DNA of 6,201 bases from an uncultured Sutterella sp. (GTDB taxonomy: Bacteria > Pseudomonadota > Gammaproteobacteria > Burkholderiales > Burkholderiaceae_F): positions 1 through 6,201 of the forward strand of contig CABSHY010000086.1 in assembly GCA_902477615.1 (NCBI GenBank). The letters run 5' to 3'. Of the stretch, positions 1 through 5,922 are shown piece after piece; positions within the stretch are counted from its first letter, which is position 1; every line of letters starts with the position of its first letter. Below the pieces are notes generated by a model. It worked only from the letters and a program-made list of their open reading frames with translations. It made no database searches and had not been told where the DNA came from. Made by a program: the position numbers and the translations under genes.

Positions 1-1834
1 AGAAGTCGCGACGGTAACGAAAACGGTTTACTCCGATTTGCAATACTCAATGACGGTTAATTTTGAAGATGAGGAGTTGAATCCTTATTCTTTAATTAAT
101 TTATACCATGGCGATGGACAAATTATTAAAACATATCAGCAGCGACTAACTTCAACATCGATTGAATTAATTCCGCAAGACGATGATGCGTATTTGTTTT
201 CCAATTCACTTTTTTATGCAGAGTTGATAGTTGAATTACGAAATAAAATTGGAGATCAGCTTGAGACAAAAAGATTTTATGCGGAAAGAGTAAGGATTAA
301 TATTCCCGAAGGTGAAGAGTCTGACAATATCAAAGCAATGGCAGATTATTTGTTCTCTCACTACGAGAATTATCTCACTCCACCTTTTGGTAAACGATTG
401 GGTCAAAGAAAGCTATTGCCTTTGGAGGGGGAAAGTACTTGGGATTTACGACTTAAAGCATTGGCAGATATTGTCAAAATATATGAGTCGCAGTACGCAT
501 ACTTTCGTAGCAATGCTCGGTTCAAGTTGTCAGAAAAAAATCAAGTTGACGGTTTTGAAAAACTTCATGACTTTAACGCCAGTACTGCAGTGTATATTGC
601 CACACATCCAGAAGAGCTAATGCCTGCACCAGCAGGGCAAGGCTTGCGTGTCGGGAACAAAAATTATGTTCCCCGTCATACGTTAGTTCGTACCGATGCT
701 AAACGCTTTGACGTTTATGAGAACGTGACGGTTTTGGGATTTCTGCGTCTATTGGATTTGACGATATCTAAAGATATTGAAACTTTAGATTCATTAATTC
801 AAAAATGCTTGGTTGGAGAGAGCGAGGTTGGGTATGTGTTATCGACAAGTGTTCTTATGGGGCAGAGCTACGAAAAACTCAATAGTGCAAAAGAGCAAAT
901 GCAAAAGGCTGCCCAACGGCTCCGAACAACTTATCTGTACTACTGCCAAGCCCTTGAATTACCACTGATAACGAAGCCAATTAATCGCTTGCCTGAATTT
1001 ACGCCGGCATTCCAAAATATACCATCGTATCGTCTAATCTTTGATGCAATGCACCGTTGGTTTAAGTTGGGTAATCCAGTTTTAGATCGTGCGGAATTTT
1101 TGTATTCCAACGTAGCTCGAAGTGAACTTTATGAACATTTTGTATTGGTTCGGATTCTAGAAGCATTATCAAAAAAAGGTCTTCAGCTAGTTAGTTCAAC
1201 TCGCTACGAATATCAAAGATTACCTTCAATGCTTTTTGAACAAGGTCCCTTGGCTAATACATTCGAATTTAAATCGACGAGCAATGACACGACCGTGACT
1301 GTTTACTATGAACCAGTAGTCAAAGCCAATGGCTTCGGTATTGAAAATAATGTGAATGTCGTTAGAACATCGTCTTTATCGCTAGATATTGAAGCACTGG
1401 GAACGCTTAATAGTAACTTGTCACAAACTCCTTATTACACACCTGATTTTCTTGTTTGTATAAGAAGAATTGTCAACGATTTGCCTGATGAGCGGTGGTT
1501 TGTTGCTGATGCAAAGTACTCAGAACGACGCACGGTTGTGAAAAACTGCACTGTTCCGTTGATGTTCCGTTATTTGTTCTCGATGAGTCCTCTAAAGCCA
1601 GCTAATGCCTTTGAAGGGTTGTGGCTTTTTTGTGGTAAAAAAGTTTTGAGAGGTAGGGGAAATGATCTCTCTAAAATTAAGGACAGCAACAATATTGCTG
1701 CAGAGAATAGTGTAGTGAACCCTTCTGTTCATTTTGAAGAGGTTTATTCCAATCAAGACGACCAATTACTTTTTGTTGATAATTTGGTCAACAAATTTAT
1801 TCATGAGTGGAACGAAACATGGAAAAACATCTAA
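1..1834 (+). CDS. DUF2357 / PD-(D/E)XK nuclease domain protein, McrC-like (5' truncated by window edge)
   Basis: Probable nuclease subunit of an McrBC-like restriction or defence module. Such proteins normally work with an AAA+ GTPase/ATPase that recognises modified or foreign DNA. The frame is open from base 2 to the TAA at 1832-1834. The first possible start is a TTG at 38, but sensible protein sequence (EVATVTKTVYSD) precedes it, so the true start lies off-window. Numbering from that TTG, residues ~1-90 are beta-rich, and ~100-330 form a helical DUF2357-like region (YENVTVLGFLRLLDL near 228). Residues ~355-540 form the nuclease core: helix SELYEHFVLVRILEAL with E363/E366, strands, then TPD470 and VAD491AK493, which fits PD-Xn-(D/E)-X-K. 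This matches my memory of the DUF524/PDDEXK_7 family; no search was run. No signal peptide or membrane segment is visible in this part. Base composition is AT-richer than in pepD, ade and argH, which suggests accessory origin. The stop is not followed by a co-directional gene. The nuclease fold is fairly secure; the defence role is inferred. Confidence 0.75.
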   Translation, partial: EVATVTKTVYSDLQYSMTVNFEDEELNPYSLINLYHGDGQIIKTYQQRLTSTSIELIPQDDDAYLFSNSLFYAELIVELRNKIGDQLETKRFYAERVRINIPEGEESDNIKAMADYLFSHYENYLTPPFGKRLGQRKLLPLEGESTWDLRLKALADIVKIYESQYAYFRSNARFKLSEKNQVDGFEKLHDFNASTAVYIATHPEELMPAPAGQGLRVGNKNYVPRHTLVRTDAKRFDVYENVTVLGFLRLLDLTISKDIETLDSLIQKCLVGESEVGYVLSTSVLMGQSYEKLNSAKEQMQKAAQRLRTTYLYYCQALELPLITKPINRLPEFTPAFQNIPSYRLIFDAMHRWFKLGNPVLDRAEFLYSNVARSELYEHFVLVRILEALSKKGLQLVSSTRYEYQRLPSMLFEQGPLANTFEFKSTSNDTTVTVYYEPVVKANGFGIENNVNVVRTSSLSLDIEALGTLNSNLSQTPYYTPDFLVCIRRIVNDLPDERWFVADAKYSERRTVVKNCTVPLMFRYLFSMSPLKPANAFEGLWLFCGKKVLRGRGNDLSKIKDSNNIAAENSVVNPSVHFEEVYSNQDDQLLFVDNLVNKFIHEWNETWKNI

Positions 1835-1891
1835 TGGCGAATACTTGTGTTTTATGACGCTCATTGCGCAAGTTGGTATTGATGGTTCGAA

Positions 1892-2140
1892 TCATTGGGT
1901 TAATTTAAACGTCGGAGGGGATTTGGGGCCAGTGACGCCACCAGCGACAATCGCTTCAACCAATCGTGTTTTTTCAAAGCACTCAATCCACCCTTCAAGC
2001 CCTGCAATCGCACGATCAAAGACATGTTCAGCTCATTCCTTTGCCCCTAAAGCTTGAAGATTCGAGTTATTGGATTTGCAAAAAAAAATCGAAACAGTCT
2101 TCAAAACCAGTGCAACTCTTTTGGGGCCAATTAATCGAAA
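1892..2140 (-). pseudogene. Decayed C-terminal fragment of a flavodoxin-like / NAD(P)H-dependent oxidoreductase gene
   Basis: On the minus strand one frame runs about 83 codons between stops (TAA at 2141-2143 and TGA at 1892-1894), with a single internal TGA at 2033-2035. Its translation reads like real protein: GPKRVALVLKTVS, then LQALGAKE, stop, then AEHVFDRAIAGLEGWIECF, EKTRLVEAIVAGGVTGPKSP. The order (a KRVALVL strand, a helix, an amphipathic GLEGWIECF helix, a terminal GGVT segment) resembles the C-terminal half of flavodoxin-family proteins as I recall them. There is no start codon, no ribosome binding site and no N-terminal FMN-binding segment, and pepD's terminator lies just upstream on the same strand. 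It is therefore read as a degraded leftover and not an expressed gene. The family assignment is tentative. Coincidental coding-like sequence is possible but seems less likely, because both sides of the internal stop stay in one frame. Confidence 0.42.
1922..2129. repeat. 10-bp direct repeat TTTGGGGCCA at both ends of the gene relic
   Basis: TTTGGGGCCA occurs at 1922-1931 and again at 2120-2129, flanking the relic. Read on the minus strand, both copies fall in the same relic frame and encode Gly-Pro-Lys. It may be microhomology left by a deletion or duplication, or chance. No terminal inverted repeats or transposase accompany it. Confidence 0.3.
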
Positions 2141-2156
2141 TTACAAAATAGAGTTC

Positions 2157-2197
2157 AAAAAAGTGACGGTATCCGGAGCAAATCCAAATACCGTCAC
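2157..2197 (-). terminator. Rho-independent terminator of pepD
   Basis: A perfect 10-bp inverted repeat, GTGACGGTAT (2163-2172) and ATACCGTCAC (2188-2197), has a 15-nt loop. On the minus strand it is followed directly by six T residues (plus-strand AAAAAA, 2157-2162). It lies 44 bases past the pepD stop and points away from that gene. On the plus strand the stem is followed by GTTAAATG, so it is not a terminator for the nuclease gene. Confidence 0.85.
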
Positions 2198-2206
2198 GTT
2201 AAATGT

Positions 2207-2249
2207 TAGGAAGAAAGTGTTTTCTTCCTAGAACTTTCGATTAAAGTTC
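2207..2249 (-). other. Two back-to-back perfect hairpins at the 3' end of pepD
   Basis: Hairpin A (2207-2230) has 10-bp arms TAGGAAGAAA and TTTCTTCCTA with a 4-nt loop. Hairpin B (2231-2249) starts at the very next base, with 7-bp arms GAACTTT and AAAGTTC and a 5-nt loop, and includes the pepD stop codon (2241-2243). Neither has a clean T-tract. With the terminator downstream they make three consecutive hairpins within about 90 bases. They may protect the pepD mRNA 3' end from exonucleases; that role is inference. Confidence 0.5.
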
Positions 2250-3731
2250 GTTGACGTGATGCAAACAGTAAAGCACAACGTCCATCGTCGGAGCGAGCGT
2301 GTCGATGTACAACGTTTCTTCCGTTGTGTGAGCACCCTTGATTGTCGGGCCCAAGCAGATCATTTGCATGCCTTCGCGTTTGGAGGAGAACCAAGAGGGT
2401 TCAAGACCGGCGTGAATAGCAACCAAACGAGCGTCAACACCGATGCTCTTATAGCCTTGGGCAGCAAGCTTCAAAAGGGGCGTATCCGGATCGCCGTCCC
2501 AGCCCGGGTACTTACTCATCACGGTCAATTCGTAACCGTACTTACCGGACTCCTTACGGAAGTCGTCTTCTAACTTGTCAACGTCAGCGGTGACGCAAGA
2601 GCGGCTACTCGTACCGACTTCACAGTTGCCGTTAACCAATTGCAAAATACCCGTGTTGGAAGAGGTTTGAACCAAACCTTCAATCTTCGGGCTCATGGCC
2701 AACACACCTTGCGGCAAGTAGTTAACAAGAGCAATCAAATTGGCGGAGTCTTCACCGGAAATGGCTTCTAAACCTTCAGCATCGACTTGCGTTAATTCAA
2801 CCGTCATCTTTTCAAGCGGGAACTTTTCAGCGAGTTCTGCTTGAACCGCAGCGATGGCTTCACGCATTTGAGCTTCCATTTCAGCCTTCACGGCGAACGT
2901 AGCAGAGCCATTGTGCGTGATGGCGTTAAAGGCGGCGCCGGACTTCACTTCAACGAAACGAATCTTGCCGCAGGCCGTTTGAACACGGTCGAGCATCGTC
3001 ATCAAAGCCACAGAAGCGTTTAAGCGATTGCGATGAATGTCCATGCCGGAGTGACCGCCCAAGAGCTTATCAACAGTTAAGCGGAACACGCGACGGCATT
3101 CACAGATAGGCTTCGTGGCAAATTTTTGCTTCATGGAAGCGCGCAAGTTACCTGCGCAGGAGTAACAAACTTCGTTTTCTTCTTCAAGGTCGATATTGAT
3201 CAAGAATTCAGAATCAAGAGCGGCCGGATCCAAAGCGGCAGCGCCGTGCAAACCCACGTCTTCGTCAGCCGTGAATAAGCAACGCAACGGACCGTGCGGA
3301 ACATCGCTCGTAGCCACTGCCAAACCGGCTGCTACACCGATACCGTTGTCAGCACCTAAAGAGGTACCGTCTGCGGTCATACGATCGCCATTAATGATGG
3401 CCGTAATACCGGTTGTCTTGAAGTCAATGTCTTTGTCGGACGTGCTCACACAGACCATGTCCATATGGGCTTGGAGAATCACTTTGGGATAGTTCTCGTA
3501 ACCTTCGGTGGCGGGGATGTCCATCCAGAAATTGCCGTAGTTGTCACGGTAGTGTTTAAAGCCGTGCTTATCAGCGTAAGCTTGGAAATAAGCCAAAGCT
3601 TGTTCTGTGTGGAAACCCGGACGGGGAACCTTGCAGAATTCAAGGAATTCATTCACTGTAGCCGTCGTCAAACGATTGGCTGCGTCACTGGCCGTATCGC
3701 GCCAAACCTTATGTTCACATTGAGATTGCAT
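2241..3731 (-). CDS. pepD: Aminoacyl-histidine dipeptidase / cytosol non-specific dipeptidase (peptidase family M20C)
   Basis: Cytoplasmic di-zinc peptidase that hydrolyses a broad range of dipeptides, including Xaa-His, to recycle amino acids. The 496 residues match the usual PepD length. All M20C landmarks are present in order: VPRPGFHTEQ (35-44), QAHMDMV with ligand H89 and catalytic D91, GTSLGADNGIG with bridging D128, TADEDVG with general base E157 and ligand-position D158, LINIDLE with ligand D181, the lid-domain GGHSGMDIH (225-233), YPGWDGDPDTPLLKL, AIHAGLE (H440), and GPTIKGAHTTEE (ligand H468). One oddity is that position 158 is Asp where E. coli and Vibrio PepD have Glu-Glu. The ATG at 3731 is preceded by GGAGG at good spacing, which fixes the start. 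It is divergent from ade, has its own terminator downstream, and is probably monocistronic. No signal peptide. Family assignment is very secure; exact substrate preference is not visible from sequence. Confidence 0.97.
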   Translation of the reverse strand: MQSQCEHKVWRDTASDAANRLTTATVNEFLEFCKVPRPGFHTEQALAYFQAYADKHGFKHYRDNYGNFWMDIPATEGYENYPKVILQAHMDMVCVSTSDKDIDFKTTGITAIINGDRMTADGTSLGADNGIGVAAGLAVATSDVPHGPLRCLFTADEDVGLHGAAALDPAALDSEFLINIDLEEENEVCYSCAGNLRASMKQKFATKPICECRRVFRLTVDKLLGGHSGMDIHRNRLNASVALMTMLDRVQTACGKIRFVEVKSGAAFNAITHNGSATFAVKAEMEAQMREAIAAVQAELAEKFPLEKMTVELTQVDAEGLEAISGEDSANLIALVNYLPQGVLAMSPKIEGLVQTSSNTGILQLVNGNCEVGTSSRSCVTADVDKLEDDFRKESGKYGYELTVMSKYPGWDGDPDTPLLKLAAQGYKSIGVDARLVAIHAGLEPSWFSSKREGMQMICLGPTIKGAHTTEETLYIDTLAPTMDVVLYCLHHVNEL

Positions 3732-3734
3732 TTT

Positions 3735-3740
3735 GCCTCC
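3735..3740 (-). promoter_or_regulatory. Strong ribosome binding site of pepD
   Basis: On the minus strand GGAGGC lies just before AAA-ATG. The GGAGG core (3736-3740) is 4 bases from the start codon, a near-perfect Shine-Dalgarno that settles the 496-residue start. Confidence 0.85.
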
Positions 3741-3752
3741 AAAGGATCTTAG

Positions 3753-3796
3753 GACTAAAACAAACTTATTTTAGTCGTAAATAAACTAAATAGTTT
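3753..3796. promoter_or_regulatory. Two adjacent inverted repeats in the pepD-ade divergent region (possible operator)
   Basis: Repeat 1 is GACTAAAA (3753-3760) and TTTTAGTC (3769-3776), 8-bp perfect arms with an 8-base gap. Repeat 2 is AAACTA (3783-3788) and TAGTTT (3791-3796), 6-bp arms with a 2-base gap. The shared ACTAAA core occurs in alternating orientation about every 10-16 bases, the layout expected of a dimeric regulator's binding sites or of a leader hairpin in the pepD mRNA. No specific regulator is recognised. AT-rich sequence raises the odds of chance palindromes. Confidence 0.35.
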
Positions 3797-3824
3797 TGCT
3801 TAGTATTAATAAATTCCCTAACTT
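3796..3824 (+). promoter_or_regulatory. Weak candidate sigma70 promoter for ade
   Basis: TTGCTT (3796-3801) and TAACTT (3819-3824) are separated by 17 bases, each matching the consensus at 3 of 6 positions. Transcription would start about 55 bases before the chosen ade ATG. It is the best-spaced pair seen, but it overlaps the pepD candidate and is only a guess. Confidence 0.25.
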
Positions 3825-3835
3825 TCTGAAGTAAA
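3806..3835 (-). promoter_or_regulatory. Candidate sigma70 promoter for pepD
   Basis: On the minus strand TTTACT (plus 3830-3835) and TATTAA (plus 3806-3811) are separated by 18 bases, each a 4 of 6 match to consensus. The resulting leader of roughly 70 bases would carry both ACTAAA inverted repeats before the strong ribosome binding site. Overlap with the ade candidate suggests the two genes could be controlled together, which is inference. Confidence 0.3.
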
Positions 3836-3876
3836 CTGCAATCAGTGAGCAAATTCAGCTCAATCAAACCAATATC

Positions 3877-3880
3877 GAGG
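3877..3880 (+). promoter_or_regulatory. Ribosome binding site deciding the ade start
   Basis: GAGG lies 6 bases upstream of the ATG at 3887 (3 bases from the tandem ATG at 3884). The in-frame GTG at 3845, which would add 14 residues, has no comparable site before it. This supports initiation at 3887. Confidence 0.65.
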
Positions 3881-3886
3881 TTGATG

Positions 3887-5638
3887 ATGGACTTAAAAGC
3901 ATTCGTTGAAGCAATCAATGTTTCTCAAGGCAAGACCCCTGCACAGTTGTGTTTTACCAACGGCATCGTTGCAGACGTCTTTAGTGGTGAATTCTTAACC
4001 GATGTGGATGTGTTGGTTGATAACGGGGAGATTGTTGATTGCGTGAAGACGGGCAGTCGTGAAGCCAAAGAAACGATTGATCTTAAAGGGGCGTATTTGC
4101 TACCGGGCTTTATTGATACCCACGTTCATATTGAGTCCTCCATGTTAAGCCCCGAGCGCTTCAGTGACTTAGTGGTACCTCATGGTACGAGTGTGGTGAT
4201 TGCCGATCCCCATGAAATTGCCAATGTCGCAGGCAAAGCCGGGATTGAGTACATGCTAAAAGCGGCAGAACATACGCCTTTAGACATTCGCTTTATGTTG
4301 CCCTCTTGTGTACCGGCAACGCCATTTGAGAATTCCGGTGCCATTCTAAAAGCTGAAGACCTCCGCGAATTCTATGATCATCCCAAAGTGTTGGGACTGG
4401 CTGAAGTGATGAATATTCCAGGGGTTCTCATGGGAGACCCTGACCTCATGCAAAAGCTCATTGATGCTCATCAACGCGATGTTGCCATTGACGGACACGC
4501 TCCGATGTTCTTAGGAAGTCAGTTGTCCGCTTGTGCATTGGCCGGTATCGGAAGTGACCATGAATGCTCAACGGTAGAAGAACTTCAAGAGCGAATTCGT
4601 CGAGGAATGGCCGTCAATATTCGAGAAGGGTCGGCAGCCAAGAATTTTGAAGCTTTAATTCAAGGTGTGACGGACGATAATGCATCGATGTGCTTTTTCT
4701 GCACCGATGATGCGAATCCGAGCGATATTCAAACTCGAGGTCACATGGAAAAGCATTTGAGAATGGCGGTGGCCGCAGGTCTTAAACCTATGACCGCTTT
4801 GCGCATGGCAACCGTCTATGCGGCACGTCACTACGGTTTACGAAAAATCGGGGCCATTGCACCGGGTTATCGTGCAGACTTTGCGATCGTCAAGAACCTC
4901 AAAGACTTTAAGGTTGCCGATGTTTACCTAAAGGGTGAACACGTTGCACACGATGGAAGCTGTTTGCGTTCTGTTGAAGCGCTGCATCAACCGACAACGG
5001 TTTTATCTTCTGTGAAAACAGCGCCCGTTAGTGAAGAATCGCTTCGTATGGAATTGAAAACATCATCGATTCGTGTGATTGACGTATTGCCCAATCAGAT
5101 TTTGACCGAAAGCGGAACACAAACGGTTAATGGCGATAAGCACTTCCAAGCGTCTTTAAATCCGGGGCTGGTGAAAATTGCTGTGATTGAACGCCACCAC
5201 GAGAAAGCTTCTATCGGTTTAGGGGTGTTGCGTGGCTACATTAAAGAAAATACATTAATGAACGGGGCGATCGCAACGACCATTGCTCATGACAGTCACA
5301 ACGTGGTGATTGCTGGCGGTTCTGATGCTGATATGGTGCTCGCGCACGATACGTTAAAAGCCATGGGTGGCGGCATGGTGGTTGTCAAAGACCACAGGGT
5401 ATTAGCCACTTTTGCGCTTCCCATTGGAGGCTTAATGAGTGACGGGGAAAGCCAAGACGTTATTGTCGGACAAAGTGCACTATACGAAACGGCGCACCAA
5501 GCTTTTGACTTTGCCGATGGTGTGGAGCCAGTGATGACCTTAGCGTTCATGTCTTTGCCGGTTATTCCTCATTTGAGAGTGACCGATCGTGGCCTTTTTG
5601 ATGTGGATCGCTTTGCGTTCACGACTTTGAACGTTTAG
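3887..5638 (+). CDS. ade: Adenine deaminase
   Basis: Cytoplasmic metal-dependent amidohydrolase converting adenine to hypoxanthine and ammonia (purine salvage and nitrogen supply). From the ATG at 3887 the protein has 583 residues, close to Bacillus AdeC. It starts MDLKAFVEAINVS, aligning with the AdeC N-terminus; the upstream GTG at 3845 lacks a ribosome binding site and adds residues unlike the family. Motifs: PGFIDTHVHIESS with metal ligands H79 and H81 and E83; ADPHEIANV (H109); MLPSCVPATPFE (137-148); GLAEVMN with E173; DGHAP (H204); DHEC (H225); NIREGSAAKN (244-253); FCTDDANP with D274/D275. The C-terminal adenine-deaminase domain follows (LVKIAVIERHH, GAIATTIAHDSHN, GGGMVVV, LPIGGLMSD, TLAFMSLPVIP). 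All expected residues are seen, so it should be active. It is single, divergent from pepD and convergent with argH. Function is secure; the start is fairly secure. Confidence 0.96.
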   Translation: MDLKAFVEAINVSQGKTPAQLCFTNGIVADVFSGEFLTDVDVLVDNGEIVDCVKTGSREAKETIDLKGAYLLPGFIDTHVHIESSMLSPERFSDLVVPHGTSVVIADPHEIANVAGKAGIEYMLKAAEHTPLDIRFMLPSCVPATPFENSGAILKAEDLREFYDHPKVLGLAEVMNIPGVLMGDPDLMQKLIDAHQRDVAIDGHAPMFLGSQLSACALAGIGSDHECSTVEELQERIRRGMAVNIREGSAAKNFEALIQGVTDDNASMCFFCTDDANPSDIQTRGHMEKHLRMAVAAGLKPMTALRMATVYAARHYGLRKIGAIAPGYRADFAIVKNLKDFKVADVYLKGEHVAHDGSCLRSVEALHQPTTVLSSVKTAPVSEESLRMELKTSSIRVIDVLPNQILTESGTQTVNGDKHFQASLNPGLVKIAVIERHHEKASIGLGVLRGYIKENTLMNGAIATTIAHDSHNVVIAGGSDADMVLAHDTLKAMGGGMVVVKDHRVLATFALPIGGLMSDGESQDVIVGQSALYETAHQAFDFADGVEPVMTLAFMSLPVIPHLRVTDRGLFDVDRFAFTTLNV

Positions 5639-5822
5639 GCTGAGTGCCTTTGTTTCCAATTGTGTGTAACAAGAAACAATTGACACGAGATCTAACAACT
5701 GTAAATGGGAAAATAAGCACTAAATCTCATACCCAAACACGGGGGGTGTTGCGAGAATTAAAAAGACATATCAAATGTCTGTCGGATTGATGTGAACTTT
5801 TTAAATGAGCTCGCGAGGATAG
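5639..5822. other. Non-coding convergent spacer without recognised gene
   Basis: Between the ade stop and the terminators no frame in either direction gives recognisable protein. It contains an inverted repeat TTGTTTC (5650-5656) and GAAACAA (5673-5679) soon after ade, and a 6-bp hairpin AGACAT/ATGTCT (5764-5780) that on the minus strand is followed by TTTT, a weak extra terminator candidate. Nothing else is seen. Confidence 0.5.
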
Positions 5823-5857
5823 AAAAAGAGGATGCTGGTGATTTGACCGGCATCCTC
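5823..5857 (-). terminator. Rho-independent terminator, distal of two after argH
   Basis: Arms GAGGATGCTGGT (5828-5839) and ACCGGCATCCTC (5846-5857) pair over 12 positions with one wobble around a 6-base loop. On the minus strand the stem is followed by TTTTTC (plus AAAAA, 5823-5827). On the plus strand it is followed by TGCTTCTG, so it acts mainly for minus-strand transcripts and backs up the hairpin nearer argH. Confidence 0.8.
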
Positions 5858-5872
5858 TGCTTCTGTCCAAAA

Positions 5873-5908
5873 TAGAAACGGGACTGAAATTCAGTCCCGC
5901 TTTTCTTT
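5873..5908. terminator. Bidirectional terminator between ade and argH
   Basis: CGGGACTGA (5879-5887) and TCAGTCCCG (5891-5899) form a perfect 9-bp GC-rich stem with a 3-base loop. It is followed by CTTTTCTTT on the plus strand (5900-5908) and by TTTCTA on the minus strand (5873-5878). It lies 23 bases beyond the argH stop, and it is also the best plus-strand terminator downstream of ade, so it probably serves both convergent genes. Confidence 0.82.
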
Positions 5909-5922
5909 GCAATCGCACTAAA

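Noticed and set aside
38..40. TTG at 38 as the start of the nuclease gene
   Set aside because: The same frame is open with protein-like sequence back to base 2, and there is no ribosome binding site before 38. The gene is truncated by the window edge.
1834..1857. ATG overlapping the nuclease stop (TAATG), suggesting a translationally coupled next gene
   Set aside because: The frame ends after seven codons (MANTCVL then TGA). No longer frame continues from it, so it is not a gene.
1734..2151. Two plus-strand open frames (1734-2057 and 1966-2151) after the nuclease gene
   Set aside because: The first begins inside the nuclease gene in another frame, and both run antisense to the minus-strand relic. 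Neither has a ribosome binding site or recognisable protein content.
3845..3886. Leader of ade considered as a purine riboswitch
   Set aside because: Only about 60 bases are available between the candidate promoter and the ATG, and no purine-aptamer loop sequences or three-way junction pairing are visible.
5650..5682. Inverted repeat TTGTTTC/GAAACAA with nested CAATTG copies just after ade, considered as an ade terminator
   Set aside because: Short AT-rich arms, a long loop and no T-tract on the plus strand. The hairpin at 5879-5899 is a much better plus-strand terminator.
5727..5918. 63-residue minus-strand frame in the ade-argH spacer
   Set aside because: It reads straight through both terminator hairpins, has low-complexity unrecognisable content and no ribosome binding site.
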